The translations under genes and the position numbers were made by a program. This document shows positions 47,583-54,931 of a stretch of DNA of 55,777 bases, piece by piece. Every line of letters starts with the position of its first letter. Positions within the stretch are counted from its first letter, which is position 1. The DNA is from a virus: positions 1-55,777 of the IMG/VR virus record IMGVR_UViG_3300025280_000039; one strand, 5' to 3'. Under the pieces are notes generated by a model. The model saw only the letters and a list, made by a program, of their open reading frames with translations, ran no database searches and was not told the origin of the DNA.

Positions 47583-47933
47583 TCAATAGTTAACTTGCAG
47601 TTCACCACTTACACCGGCGTCATCAGATCCGTTGACCGACCATATCTTAATAGTGATCTTGGTTTCTCCAAAATTGGTTTTTATGTCAAATGTCTCAGAC
47701 TGCCCGGTGGGAATATCATCGTACTCCTTCTTCCACCCCTGGCTCGAGGATACCTTGATGTTCCAATCATACCCGGCGGGACTCGTGATGGTACCAGTAA
47801 CCTTGATAGTGGTCCCCACGGTCGGATAGGTTTTGTCGTCTTCCCATTCTCCCGTGGAATCCAATGTGAATTTCATGCTGTCAGAAGAACCTAGCAACCC
47901 ATCAGGCAACTCGTCCCACCACATAATCGTCAT
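47583..47933 (-). CDS. Small beta-sandwich protein
   Basis: A 116-residue protein starting 'MTIMWWDELPDGLLGSSDSM' and continuing with beta strands ('TTIKVTGTITSPAGYDWNIK', 'GETKITIKIWSVNG'), Ig-like in look. Its ATG overlaps the holin stop (ATGA). Perhaps a virion decoration; no family recognised. Confidence 0.55.
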   Translation of the reverse strand: MTIMWWDELPDGLLGSSDSMKFTLDSTGEWEDDKTYPTVGTTIKVTGTITSPAGYDWNIKVSSSQGWKKEYDDIPTGQSETFDIKTNFGETKITIKIWSVNGSDDAGVSGELQVNY

Positions 47934-48334
47934 TTAGTAATTCCCTTGTACTTCTCCCAGCTCCTCAAACCCCCAAGACCCAACATCCCCAAAAGTACCG
48001 GCATCATCGCCCCTAAGTCCACGGGGGGAAGGTCCACGTACACCCCCCGCTGAACCAGAACAAATGTCAACACGGGCTGAGCCAGATAAGTATAAAACAA
48101 CGCCAACCCACACGACCATCCTATAAATGGCCGCCAGCCGGCTATAAAGATATTGCGATGAGCCGCTTCCTGCTGGTTAACCTGTATCTGCGCAAGATCG
48201 ATATTTGCAAGATGATCGGATAACCGCGCCTCAATCTCCCGCTGCGCTTTCGCCTTCTCTTCCTTGTTCGGAAAAAACCGGTCGAGTACATCCCCCACAA
48301 TCGGCAATAACCCAGGAAGTATGGCCCCCAGCAT
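47930..48334 (-). CDS. Holin, GTA-type three-TM family
   Basis: A 134-residue protein: amphipathic start ('GAILPGLLPIVGDVLDRFFP'), a charged helix, then 'RNIFIAGWRPFIGWSCGLAL', 'FYTYLAQPVLTFVLV' and 'GAMMPVLLGMLGLGGLRSWE'. This is the pattern of the GTA_holin_3TM family, including the 'AGWRPFIGW' signature. It should permeabilise the inner membrane to release the lysins. It is far from SleB and M15 but close to terL. Confidence 0.85.
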   Translation of the reverse strand: MLGAILPGLLPIVGDVLDRFFPNKEEKAKAQREIEARLSDHLANIDLAQIQVNQQEAAHRNIFIAGWRPFIGWSCGLALFYTYLAQPVLTFVLVQRGVYVDLPPVDLGAMMPVLLGMLGLGGLRSWEKYKGITK

Positions 48335-48495
48335 TATTTCTTGCCCCGCTCTCTAACCAACATGGCAACACCAGCCACCGCAATCCCTACAAAAATAACC
48401 AACTCAACCTGACTGATAACACCAACCCCTACCAGGGCACAACCAACCCCGGCCCAAGTGGAAGGCTCGCACAACCTCTGTCCCATCCATTCCAT
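48334..48495 (-). CDS. 53-residue membrane protein next to holin
   Basis: A short gene (ATG 48495, AGGGGG upstream, stop overlapping the holin ATG as TAATG). It encodes 'MEWMGQRLCEPSTWAGVGCA' and a long hydrophobic run ('LVGVGVISQVELVIFVGIAV'). It is probably a second holin or antiholin. Similar small membrane proteins accompany the GTA-type holin in marine phages. Confidence 0.7.
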   Translation of the reverse strand: MEWMGQRLCEPSTWAGVGCALVGVGVISQVELVIFVGIAVAGVAMLVRERGKK

Positions 48496-48507
48496 TGCTA
48501 TTTCCCC

Positions 48508-49992
48508 CTAATAATAAACACGCGGCCTTAAATCATAAAAAGGCTCCACATCTTCCTCATCAGTGTCAAGTCGTAGAAACCCGCCTTTACGATACCTTAT
48601 TAAAGCCATGCTCATCGAATCACAGTAATCGTCATAATCCCCATTGGGAAAAGCCGCACACTCGTCAATCACTTCCTCAGAAAAACGCTTCTGCGGAGCC
48701 CATACCTTCCCGCTCTCGAAAATAGGAGCCACCATGTGCATCCGCGTGTGCTTGTCCTTCCCCTTGGATGGAGTGTAGTTCACAACCGGTATGCCTATGT
48801 TCCGCAGCTCATCAGTCAACGGCGTACCCGTCGCCTTGGCCTCAATCAATACCATGTCCGGCTCCCAATACTTATACTCCTCGAGCGCCTTGGCCTTCAA
48901 CTCAGGAAAATCCCAACGACCACGCTGCGCATCCATCAAAATAAGACTGTCAGGACCATACTCGTTAGGCTTGAATACCCCCCACGTCGTAATGGCCGAA
49001 TAATCCGCCGTCTCCTTCTTCGAAAACGCCGTATCGTAACTCTGCATGATGTAACTGACCGCCGGCGCCTCCTCCTTCTCCCACTTGTTCCACCACTCCT
49101 TCTTTATAATCGCCCCCTCTTCAGCCGTGGGATTCTGCTGCCACTGCGCATTCCACTTGCTAAGCGATAACGACGCCTTGACCTTGAGCAACTCGTCCTT
49201 GTTCCAAAACTCAGGCCAAAGAATAGAACCACTAGGCAGTATCGCCGGGAACTCCACCAAGTCCCACTGGTCCGCCATTACATCCGTCGCCTGCGCCCTA
49301 ACCAACTTCCCAGTCAAATCCTTCAACGACCACCGGGTCATTACTATAACTATCGATCCCCCCGGCTGTAATCTCTGACGCGGTCCAGACGTGTACCACT
49401 CGTACGCATGCTCCATGGCCGTCTCAGAAAGTGCATCCTGCTCCGAATGCGGATCATCAATGATGAGCAAATCAGCACCACGACCAGTAATCGCGCCTCC
49501 AACACCAGCCGCATAATATTCACCCCCCTGCGCAGTCTCCCACCGACCAGCAGCCTTAGAATCGGCACGTAAATCGACATCCGGAAATACCTCTCTGTAC
49601 TCCTTCATCTCCATCAGATTCCTCACCTTACGACCAAACCTAACCGCTAACTCAGCCGTGTGAGTAGTCTGAATAATCTTTAACTCGGGATTCTTACCTA
49701 TCAACCACGCCGGCAACAGATAACTCGCAAACTCACTCTTAGTATGCCTCGGCGGCATGTTCACAATTAACCGTGAACCATGATCCACCGCCAATTTCTC
49801 AAAACACTTCGCTACCTGTATGTGATGCGACCCCTGTATAAATCCAGGATATACATGCCTGACAAATGTCAAAAAATCACTCTGACGCTTGTCCCGCTTG
49901 CTAAGCGTGCGCTTCGCTTCCTCCAAAACAAGTACTTCACGAACAACCTCGTCAGGCGCATTCAGCACAAATAACTCCAGGCTCCCAGCCAT
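48508..49992 (-). CDS. terL: Terminase large subunit
   Basis: A 494-residue packaging motor. Walker A is 'NMPPRHTKSE' and Walker B 'LLIIDDPHSE', with 'VMTRWSLKDLTGKL' as coupling motif. The nuclease domain has 'QSYDTAFSKKETADYSA', 'DMVLIEAKATGTPLTDEL' and 'GDYDDYCDSMSMALIRY', giving the three acidic residues of an RNase H-like nuclease. ATG 49992 is preferred to an upstream in-frame TTG at 50007; neither has a clear ribosome site. The family is that of P22/T4-like TerL (Terminase_6). First gene of the long leftward block, after a repeat-rich control region. Confidence 0.93.
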   Translation of the reverse strand: MAGSLELFVLNAPDEVVREVLVLEEAKRTLSKRDKRQSDFLTFVRHVYPGFIQGSHHIQVAKCFEKLAVDHGSRLIVNMPPRHTKSEFASYLLPAWLIGKNPELKIIQTTHTAELAVRFGRKVRNLMEMKEYREVFPDVDLRADSKAAGRWETAQGGEYYAAGVGGAITGRGADLLIIDDPHSEQDALSETAMEHAYEWYTSGPRQRLQPGGSIVIVMTRWSLKDLTGKLVRAQATDVMADQWDLVEFPAILPSGSILWPEFWNKDELLKVKASLSLSKWNAQWQQNPTAEEGAIIKKEWWNKWEKEEAPAVSYIMQSYDTAFSKKETADYSAITTWGVFKPNEYGPDSLILMDAQRGRWDFPELKAKALEEYKYWEPDMVLIEAKATGTPLTDELRNIGIPVVNYTPSKGKDKHTRMHMVAPIFESGKVWAPQKRFSEEVIDECAAFPNGDYDDYCDSMSMALIRYRKGGFLRLDTDEEDVEPFYDLRPRVYY

Positions 49993-50136
49993 GAGACCAC
50001 GGACCAATGATAAGTGCTTGTGATCGTTTGTTCAAAACCCTTCGGCTACACCACTACCCGAAGGAGGCCCGGGCCATGCTGCGATCGAGGTGGTTTCTGA
50101 TCGATTCACTTTGTTGTCGATCGGTGTAAGTACCTA

Positions 50137-50264
50137 GGGTAGTGAGTACTTACTAACATCGATGCTCCCGACATAGATCTGGGTTAGTGAGTACTTACTA
50201 ACATCGATGCGCGCAAGGTCGACTCAAGCGGGGTTAGTGAGTACTTACTAACATCGATGCGCGC
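50137..50264. repeat. Three copies of a 29-34-bp dyad repeat
   Basis: Copies at 50137-50165, 50181-50214 and 50231-50264 share GGGTTAGTGAGTACTTACTA plus ACATCGATGC; copy 1 lacks one T and the GCGC tail. Each contains the imperfect palindrome TTAGTGAGTACTTACTAA. Spacing is 44-50 bp. They look like operators for a dimeric regulator or iterons. Confidence 0.85.
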
Positions 50265-50309
50265 TCGAACCAATGGCGAAAGCATGTTGTTTCTACCCTA
50301 ACATGGACG

Positions 50310-50415
50310 CTGTAAGTTGTTGATATCTCTACTGTTTTTCTTGAGAAAACTGTCAGAAAAGAAGAAACTGAGTCGAAAAAAGTACCTGTAAGTCGTTGAT
50401 ATATCTACTGTTTTA
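50310..50415. repeat. Two copies of a 30-bp direct repeat
   Basis: 50310-50339 and 50386-50415 share CTGTAAGTYGTTGATATMTC followed by TACTGTTTT (Y and M are the two differences in that part). The second copy ends 8 bp before a sigma70-like promoter, so they may be operator or upstream activator sites. Confidence 0.8.
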
Positions 50416-50422
50416 TCAGTTA

Positions 50423-50452
50423 TTGACACCATATGGTAAATCATGGTCTAAT
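50423..50452 (+). promoter_or_regulatory. Sigma70-like early promoter
   Basis: Consensus TTGACA at 50423-50428, 18-bp spacer, TCTAAT at 50447-50452. About 300 bp upstream of the ArdC-like gene and right after the 30-bp repeat. It would be read by host RNA polymerase directly after infection. Confidence 0.6.
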
Positions 50453-50680
50453 CTACCTACAGACACGGCAAAAGGAAAACTTATAGAACAGCTCACGCGC
50501 GACACCCCCAGGGGTCCAGACCCTGACATTAAAAGACCTGGCGACACTTGATAACTCTGATCCTTGTTATAGGGGTAAGACCTGACCAAGATGACGAAGC
50601 CCTCCCAGAGAATCTAGCGAGAATGGCGCTGAAGTCTAAGGTAGCTACTCGGGAATTAATCAACTTATGCATGGCAAGCT

Positions 50681-50718
50681 TGTCAGCCATAACGTCTTCT
50701 CGGGCGCTATGGCTGACA
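50681..50718 (+). other. Hairpin in ArdC leader
   Basis: Perfect 11-bp inverted repeat TGTCAGCCATA (50681-50691) / TATGGCTGACA (50708-50718) with a 16-base loop, 33 bases before the ArdC ATG. Could regulate translation or bind a protein. Confidence 0.55.
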
Positions 50719-50751
50719 TGTTTGTCAGGTACACAAGCAAGGGGATAGCAA

Positions 50752-51687
50752 ATGAAGAAACGCAAAGATGTGCGCGCACTTGTTACGGCGGCACTTATCG
50801 AGCAACTAGCCGCCGGCACAAAACCTTGGTCAAAGTCGTGGAGTATCTCTGGCACTGGGTTACCCAAACGCCACACTGGCGACTTGTATCACGGGATCAA
50901 TCGGCTGCTACTTATGATGCTAGGTTACGATAACCCATATTTTATGACGTTCAATCAAGCTGCAATATTGTCTGGAATGACAAAAGATAAGGGTTGCAAT
51001 TGGATACGCGAAAACGGTAAAGGTGTTAGGTCAGGTGAGAAATCACCTGCTCACGTTGTCTACTCTGCACAGAAAACGGTCCGCGACTATGACAGCGATG
51101 CGCCAGACGCCAAGAAAGAAGTCTACTTATACTGTCAAAGTGCGGTTTTCAACGCTTCGCAGATCGACGGTTTGCCAGATCGATATTATCCAGCAACTAT
51201 CGAGATCGATGCTAACAAGACACTGGAACATCACACTGCAGCGGACGCACTAGTCAAAGCAATGGAAGATGAAGCTCCTATTGAATATCAAGGTGACAGT
51301 GCATTCTACGCACCAAGTCGAGACACAATTCGATGTCCAGTGCCACAAGCTTTCGAAAGCATGGACGCATTCTACGCAACCCTGTTACACGAGGGTGTGC
51401 ACCGTACTGGCCACAAGTCTCGGCTAGATCGGACACACGACTACTCTGAGAAAACTGGCAGAGCTCGAGAGGAGTTAGTGGCCGAAATTGGTGCAGCGAT
51501 GTTGTGCTGTGCAATTGGACTCAGCGATAAGCCTAGAGAAGACCATGCGAGTTATATCCATAGTTGGATCCAGTTATTGGAAAATGACAAGAATGCGATC
51601 TTCTCAGCCGCGAAACAAGCCGATAGCGCTATGGCCTACATGCTGGATCAAGCAAACCAGTTTCACGGACGTGTCATAGCGGCGTAA
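50752..51687 (+). CDS. ArdC-like antirestriction protein
   Basis: A 311-residue protein. AGGGGATAGC precedes the ATG. The N-terminal half resembles the ArdC ssDNA-binding domain ('LIEQLAAGTKPWSKSWSISG', 'NPYFMTFNQAAILSG', 'KGVRSGEKSPAHVVYSAQK'). The C-terminal half is a zincin-like metallopeptidase domain with 'LLHEGVHRTGHKSRLDR' (HEGVH at 213-217) and a downstream 'REELVAEIGAAML' giving a third ligand. Such proteins protect incoming DNA from restriction. As the first gene after the promoter it is probably the first phage protein made. The Dam-like methylase would add later protection. Confidence 0.88.
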   Translation: MKKRKDVRALVTAALIEQLAAGTKPWSKSWSISGTGLPKRHTGDLYHGINRLLLMMLGYDNPYFMTFNQAAILSGMTKDKGCNWIRENGKGVRSGEKSPAHVVYSAQKTVRDYDSDAPDAKKEVYLYCQSAVFNASQIDGLPDRYYPATIEIDANKTLEHHTAADALVKAMEDEAPIEYQGDSAFYAPSRDTIRCPVPQAFESMDAFYATLLHEGVHRTGHKSRLDRTHDYSEKTGRAREELVAEIGAAMLCCAIGLSDKPREDHASYIHSWIQLLENDKNAIFSAAKQADSAMAYMLDQANQFHGRVIAA

Positions 51688-51689
51688 TC

Positions 51690-51755
51690 CTACTGATGAC
51701 CTGGGATGGTAACCCAGCGAAACCAGCCGCATAGCGGCTGGTATAGGAAAACCAA
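51690..51755 (+). ncRNA. Structured leader repeat, copy 1
   Basis: A 66-bp element nearly identical to 51956-52023. It holds hairpin CTGGG/CCCAG (51701-51717) and hairpin CCAGCCGC-ATA-GCGGCTGG (51723-51741), followed by TATAGGAAAACCAA. It lies between ArdC and the next small gene. It may be an RNA processing, stabilising or translation element. Confidence 0.65.
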
Positions 51756-51770
51756 AAGGGGAGTAGAAGC

Positions 51771-51950
51771 ATGAAACCCAAGAAGCGCAAGCCTGGTGCC
51801 TGGTGCCTGGTGCCTAGTGATAGCCAGTTGAATGAGGAAGAAATAGACGCGATCGTAGAGCTCTACCGAGATCGATTTAACGGACAATGGAATAACTCTA
51901 CTGAGCTCAGAATTCTATGCATGAATGCATACGAACGGCAATTGGATTAA
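51771..51950 (+). CDS. Small hypothetical protein (59 residues)
   Basis: A short gene with AAGGGGAG about 8 bases before ATG 51771. It encodes a basic start ('MKPKKRKPGAWCLVPSDSQL') and an acidic helix ('NEEEIDAIVELYRDRFNGQW'). Codons 9-15 lie in a tandem TGGTGCC triplication. It sits between the two structured leader repeats. No family recognised. Confidence 0.6.
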   Translation: MKPKKRKPGAWCLVPSDSQLNEEEIDAIVELYRDRFNGQWNNSTELRILCMNAYERQLD

Positions 51951-51955
51951 TCGTT

Positions 51956-52023
51956 CCTACTGACGAGCCTGGGATGGTGACCCAGCGAAACCAGCCGCTA
52001 TGCGGCTGGTATAGGAAAACCAA
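51956..52023 (+). ncRNA. Structured leader repeat, copy 2
   Basis: Near copy of 51690-51755. The second hairpin is CCAGCCGC-TAT-GCGGCTGG (loop ATA became TAT, stem unchanged), showing that the structure is kept. It leads directly into ACCAACCAAGAAAGGATA before the next ATG. Confidence 0.65.
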
Positions 52024-52043
52024 CCAAGAAAGGATAGAGACAG

Positions 52044-52379
52044 ATGCTTATACCGAAACTGACAATCGAATGGGTAGAGTCGAGGACAGCGAACAAGTCT
52101 GCGAGTATCCACTACGAAAACACTGTGGCTATGAAGAAAGTATCTGAGCACCAACCCAAGATTCTGGGATGGATTGCGCCACGGGAAACGGACTTGATGA
52201 GCCGGTGGGGATTCGGCGAAGTAAAGGAATTCTCACGGAAAACTCTCAATACGAAGAGTGTCAAACCTAACTTGCAGAATCAATTAGCGATCGGCGCGGT
52301 AACATCACAAGAGTTTGACGGATTTTGGAACACCAGCATTATTCCCGCGCGCTACACGCTCAAGAACAGAGACGTTTAA
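52044..52379 (+). CDS. Hypothetical early protein
   Basis: A 111-residue basic protein starting at ATG 52044 after AGAAAGGATAGAGAC. It has 'MLIPKLTIEWVESRTANKSA', 'KVSEHQPKILGWIAPRETDL' and 'NTSIIPARYTLKNRDV'. No motif recognised. It shares the leader module ACCAACCAAGAAAGGAWA with two downstream genes, hence co-regulated. Confidence 0.6.
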   Translation: MLIPKLTIEWVESRTANKSASIHYENTVAMKKVSEHQPKILGWIAPRETDLMSRWGFGEVKEFSRKTLNTKSVKPNLQNQLAIGAVTSQEFDGFWNTSIIPARYTLKNRDV

Positions 52380-52390
52380 CCAGCACCATT

Positions 52391-52413
52391 GAGGGCGAGC
52401 AATGCTCGCCCTC
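52391..52413 (+). terminator. Strong hairpin after 52044-52379
   Basis: Perfect 10-bp stem GAGGGCGAGC / GCTCGCCCTC with loop AAT. There is no T tract, so it may be an mRNA 3' stabiliser or processing site rather than a terminator. Confidence 0.55.
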
Positions 52414-52439
52414 ACCACCAACCAAGAAAGGATAAAGAC

Positions 52440-52589
52440 ATGACCAGATTTATAGACAGTCCAGAGATTATCAATCGTAAACGGTTTCATTTTCTCGGTT
52501 ACGTGCTAGCTGTAGTGCTAGCACTAATAAGCGGTTTCATCTTGTACCCATTAACCGCTTGGATCTTTGATCGCATAGGAGGATTCTAA
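52440..52589 (+). CDS. 49-residue single-pass membrane protein
   Basis: ATG 52440 follows AAGAAAGGATAAAGAC. The protein is 'MTRFIDSPEIINRKRFHFLG' plus a transmembrane helix ('YVLAVVLALISGFILYPLTA'). Likely an inner-membrane early protein, perhaps for superinfection exclusion; unproven. Confidence 0.6.
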   Translation: MTRFIDSPEIINRKRFHFLGYVLAVVLALISGFILYPLTAWIFDRIGGF

Positions 52590-52590
52590 C

Positions 52591-52830
52591 GTGGCTGTTA
52601 CCATGCAACGATACCTCAAACTTGCTACCGGATATGATGGTAGCGCCTACACGATTGGCGATCGAGTGGAACTTCATCCCGGTACAGATCTTTGGATGAT
52701 GGGCGCTCGCTATGGTGAGGTAATCGGCATGAGCTTAACGCCTAACGATAGAGTGCGCGTCAAGCTTGACGCATTCCCAGATAGGAAAACTCCATTCGCT
52801 GGATCTGCGGATACCTTTAGAAAGATATAA
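52591..52830 (+). CDS. Hypothetical small beta protein
   Basis: A 79-residue protein from GTG 52591 with GGAGG about 8 bases upstream. It has 'YTIGDRVELHPGTDLWMMGA' and 'RYGEVIGMSLTPNDRVRVKL', similar to SH3/KOW-type barrels. Function unknown. Confidence 0.6.
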   Translation: MAVTMQRYLKLATGYDGSAYTIGDRVELHPGTDLWMMGARYGEVIGMSLTPNDRVRVKLDAFPDRKTPFAGSADTFRKI

Positions 52831-52857
52831 GCTGACCAACCAAGAAAGGAAAAAGAC

Positions 52858-52998
52858 ATGGCGAAACATAGAAATCCTAGGAAGAAGTCAAGCTTAGCGC
52901 GTAGAAGAAAAGGGAAGAAATCACAATGGTCTATGCGCTCACTCGACAAAAGCGGCACCATTGTGGAAGTAGAGATGCCATTTACTAAGCAATTGTAG
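52858..52998 (+). CDS. 46-residue basic protein
   Basis: ATG 52858 follows ACCAACCAAGAAAGGAAAAA. It encodes a very basic N-terminal half ('AKHRNPRKKSSLARRRKGKK') and an acidic/hydrophobic end. It may bind nucleic acid. It is followed by a strong terminator, closing the early operon. Confidence 0.6.
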   Translation: MAKHRNPRKKSSLARRRKGKKSQWSMRSLDKSGTIVEVEMPFTKQL

Positions 52999-53013
52999 CC
53001 AGCCTACCAACCT

Positions 53014-53050
53014 AACGCGCCTAGGCAACTAGGCGCGTTTTATTTTGTCT
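53014..53050 (+). terminator. Intrinsic terminator of early operon
   Basis: 11-bp perfect stem AACGCGCCTAG / CTAGGCGCGTT with stable GCAA loop, followed by TTATTTTGT. It ends the rightward early operon from 50752. Confidence 0.9.
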
Positions 53051-53295
53051 GGAGCCCAGCTGGGCTCCGGCTCGGCAACCAACGCCGGCGAGCTCGACTC
53101 GAGGTAGCTTAGCATTCACCAGGTCACGGCAGCCGCGGCGACCAATGCCGGCTTTGCCCCGACCCCGACCGTCCCGACCCCGACCGTCCCGACCCCGACC
53201 CCGATTTAAGGGTATGCTAGGGTATTGCCCCGACCGAGATCGTCGCTCACAAGGCAACTGGTGAGGTCGGATCTTGCCCCGACCCCGAAAAAAGA
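53051..53295. repeat. CCCCGACC repeat cluster 1
   Basis: Non-coding. 53156-53205 holds repeated CCCCGACC units, with more at 53228 and 53276. The other strand is G-rich (GGTCGGGG) and could form quadruplexes. It lies between two converging operons. No gene is seen. Confidence 0.7.
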
Positions 53296-53321
53296 CAAAA
53301 AAATGCCCCGACTAGCGGGGC
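53292..53321 (-). terminator. Intrinsic terminator of minus-strand pair
   Basis: On the minus strand GCCCCG / CGGGGC stem (53305-53310, 53316-53321) with 5-base loop, then ATTTTTTTGTCTTTTTT. It ends the 53348-53853 operon. Confidence 0.88.
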
Positions 53322-53347
53322 TAAGGTAATAACGATCGATGACCGCT

Positions 53348-53575
53348 TTAAAGCATCGCTCTCAATTCTTTCTTTATGCGCCTCGCATCGTCGCCTCGAT
53401 AGGATCCGGCATTACATAGAAATCTAATAACCTGCTCCTTAGCACTCTCGTACATATAATTATCATCAATGGAACTGATCTCCCGCATAGCATCCAAGTA
53501 CGGGACAGCCGCATAATTTACCTTCTTCCAAGTACGGCGGATTTCACTTGCTATCTCATATATAGGTCTAGCCAT
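53348..53575 (-). CDS. Conserved-type small protein (PYLDAM motif)
   Basis: A 75-residue protein; ATG 53575 has GGGAG 5-6 bases upstream. It has 'MARPIYEIASEIRRTWKKVN', 'YAAVPYLDAMREISSIDDNY' and 'FLCNAGSYRGDDARRIKKEL'. The pattern W..V...A.PYLDAM...FL.NA..(W/Y)RG..A..IK.EL is widely seen in actinobacterial and phage/plasmid proteins without known function. It forms an operon with 53590-53853, opposed to the flanking early genes. Confidence 0.7.
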   Translation of the reverse strand: MARPIYEIASEIRRTWKKVNYAAVPYLDAMREISSIDDNYMYESAKEQVIRFLCNAGSYRGDDARRIKKELRAML

Positions 53576-53589
53576 TTTAACTCCCATTG

Positions 53590-53853
53590 CTATTTGTTGC
53601 GTTGCATTGCGCGAACATTGAACTCGTCGTTGCACTCACGCTCTTTGAATATCAACTCAGCCCTCTCACCAACCGCACGGATGAAAATTCCGGCGTCGCA
53701 ATCTTCTTCTAAATAAAGGTCGACCCCATCAGTGTAGGAATACTTCGAGAAGTGTTGCGGCGTCAATTCAAAATCTTCGAGCGTTTGCCTGTTGACTTGT
53801 AACCAAGCATGCCCGGGATCGGAAAACCAAGTGCAGGTTATTTCACGTTCCAT
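53590..53853 (-). CDS. Conserved-type small protein (GHAWLQV, YLEED)
   Basis: An 87-residue protein; ATG 53853 has CCGGAG upstream. It has 'WFSDPGHAWLQVNRQTLEDF', 'FSKYSYTDGVDLYLEEDCDA' and 'GIFIRAV'. Similar small proteins occur in phages and plasmids ('HGYL.V' and 'YLEED' signatures). Role unknown; co-transcribed with the PYLDAM protein. Confidence 0.7.
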   Translation of the reverse strand: MEREITCTWFSDPGHAWLQVNRQTLEDFELTPQHFSKYSYTDGVDLYLEEDCDAGIFIRAVGERAELIFKERECNDEFNVRAMQRNK

Positions 53854-53924
53854 TTTGATTACTCCGGTTAGTTGACGAACTGCAATTGTCTCATGATGCT
53901 TTACCATGGGTCAAGCATTACATC

Positions 53925-54066
53925 GGTTGGCCAGAGCTCGGGACATCGGTTGGCCGGGGTCGGGACGCCGGCTGGCCAGAGCTCGGGACACCATCTGGCC
54001 GGAAGCTCGAGACATCGGTTGGCCAGGGCTGCCGTGCCGTTCGGTTGGCCAGGGCTCGAGACATCG
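53925..54066. repeat. Tandem 23-bp repeats with TTGGCC and GAGCTC
   Basis: About six imperfect units of a 23-bp repeat with core GGTTGGCCAGAGCTCGGGA, each joined by CATC or similar. It lies upstream of the 54215 gene in a gap with no supported gene, although all frames happen to stay partly open. GC-rich and hairpin-prone through GAGCTC and CTCGAG. Confidence 0.8.
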
Positions 54067-54083
54067 AAGCGCCGGCAATGTCT

Positions 54084-54214
54084 CCCCGACCCCGACCCTA
54101 GCTTGACTAGATATGGATCTCCCGACCCCGACCGACCCGACCCTAGCTTGACTATTGTATGGTTTACCATGTCGTGGTAAGATCGGATCTCGTCAACGAT
54201 CGGGGTCTAATATC
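54084..54214 (+). promoter_or_regulatory. CCCCGACC cluster 2 and leader of 54215 gene
   Basis: CCCCGACCCCGACC at 54084-54098 and 54121-54140. Each is followed by CCCTAGCTTGACTA with TTGAC, so the pair looks like duplicated promoter upstream parts. The second copy runs into a TTTACCATG...TGGTAAGAT dyad near 54160-54180. GGGGT serves the ATG at 54215. Confidence 0.5.
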
Positions 54215-54931
54215 ATGAGTTTAAATTGTGTAACCATGTCTGGCGCGAAGAAAACTGCCGGATGCGCCGTAACGTATCGGTCAGGCGATCAAAACATGTT
54301 CGGCACGTGTCCTGATACATGCAAGCTTAAGCCTGCTGACAAGTGTGGATCGCCTAAACTGGATCGCGCTTATTGGAAAGCGGTACGCAATGCCAAGCCT
54401 AGGCGCGGCGCTTCGTTTACTTACTCTCATTTCTCACCAAGCCTGTGGCCAGACGCTAACCGCGATGGTGTAACTACCGTTAACTATTCTGCCGATACGC
54501 CACGCGCCGCGGCCATGCATACCGCCAGCGGTACCGCTAGCGTTACGGTGGTTCCGCAAACATGGTGGGGATCGAACCACAAGCATACGTTTGTCGATGG
54601 CGTTCGAGGCGTTAGATGTTTGGCCGAGTACATAGACAATGTGACATGTGCTAATTGTGGTGGTGGGGATCCATTGTGCGCGCGGTGGGATCGTGACTAC
54701 TTTATAGTATTCACGGCTCACGGTGCATCAAAGCGGTTAGCCGAAACCTTAGACGAGGACGGCGGTTGCTATGGTAACGGTGGCAACGTGCGGCTGCATT
54801 GGGATCGGTTGTCGAAAACCCAGCAAACCGAAACGGACGCCCAAAAGCTAAAGCGATGGGTACGCGATGAACTACCGGCGCGTGCTATTCTCCGTCACCA
54901 CGTAGTCGGCGACATGGGGAAAGAATCGTAA
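54215..54931 (+). CDS. Cys-rich conserved-type protein
   Basis: A 238-residue protein starting at ATG 54215. Cys pattern: 'GCAVTYRSGDQNMFGTCPDT', 'CKLKPADKCG', then 'RGVRCLAEYIDNVTCANCGG' with 'GDPLCARWDRDYFIVFTAHG'. The clustered Cys suggest a metal or iron-sulphur site. Similar proteins appear in marine phages (DUF-type). An in-frame upstream ATG at 54155 lies in the dyad region and is not preferred. Function unknown, maybe radical or zinc chemistry. Confidence 0.65.
   Translation: MSLNCVTMSGAKKTAGCAVTYRSGDQNMFGTCPDTCKLKPADKCGSPKLDRAYWKAVRNAKPRRGASFTYSHFSPSLWPDANRDGVTTVNYSADTPRAAAMHTASGTASVTVVPQTWWGSNHKHTFVDGVRGVRCLAEYIDNVTCANCGGGDPLCARWDRDYFIVFTAHGASKRLAETLDEDGGCYGNGGNVRLHWDRLSKTQQTETDAQKLKRWVRDELPARAILRHHVVGDMGKES

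Larger units (their letters stand above)
49993..50751. promoter_or_regulatory. Non-coding divergent control region between terL and early genes
   Basis: About 760 bp without a supported gene. It holds three dyad repeats at 50137-50264, two copies of a 30-bp repeat at 50310 and 50386, a promoter at 50423-50452 and a hairpin at 50681-50718. It drives the early genes rightward and presumably the late block leftward. Confidence 0.6.

Noticed and set aside
50548-50748. Plus-strand 66-codon frame before ArdC
   Set aside because: No ribosome site before its TTG. It crosses the hairpin at 50681-50718, and its composition is not convincing. It could still be a leader peptide.
50529-50876. Minus-strand frame over the ArdC start
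   Set aside because: It overlaps the well-supported start of the ArdC-like gene and has no ribosome site.
53872-54180. Open frames over the 23-bp repeats on both strands
   Set aside because: They reflect repeat structure and GC-rich composition; several overlapping frames are open at once and none has a ribosome site.
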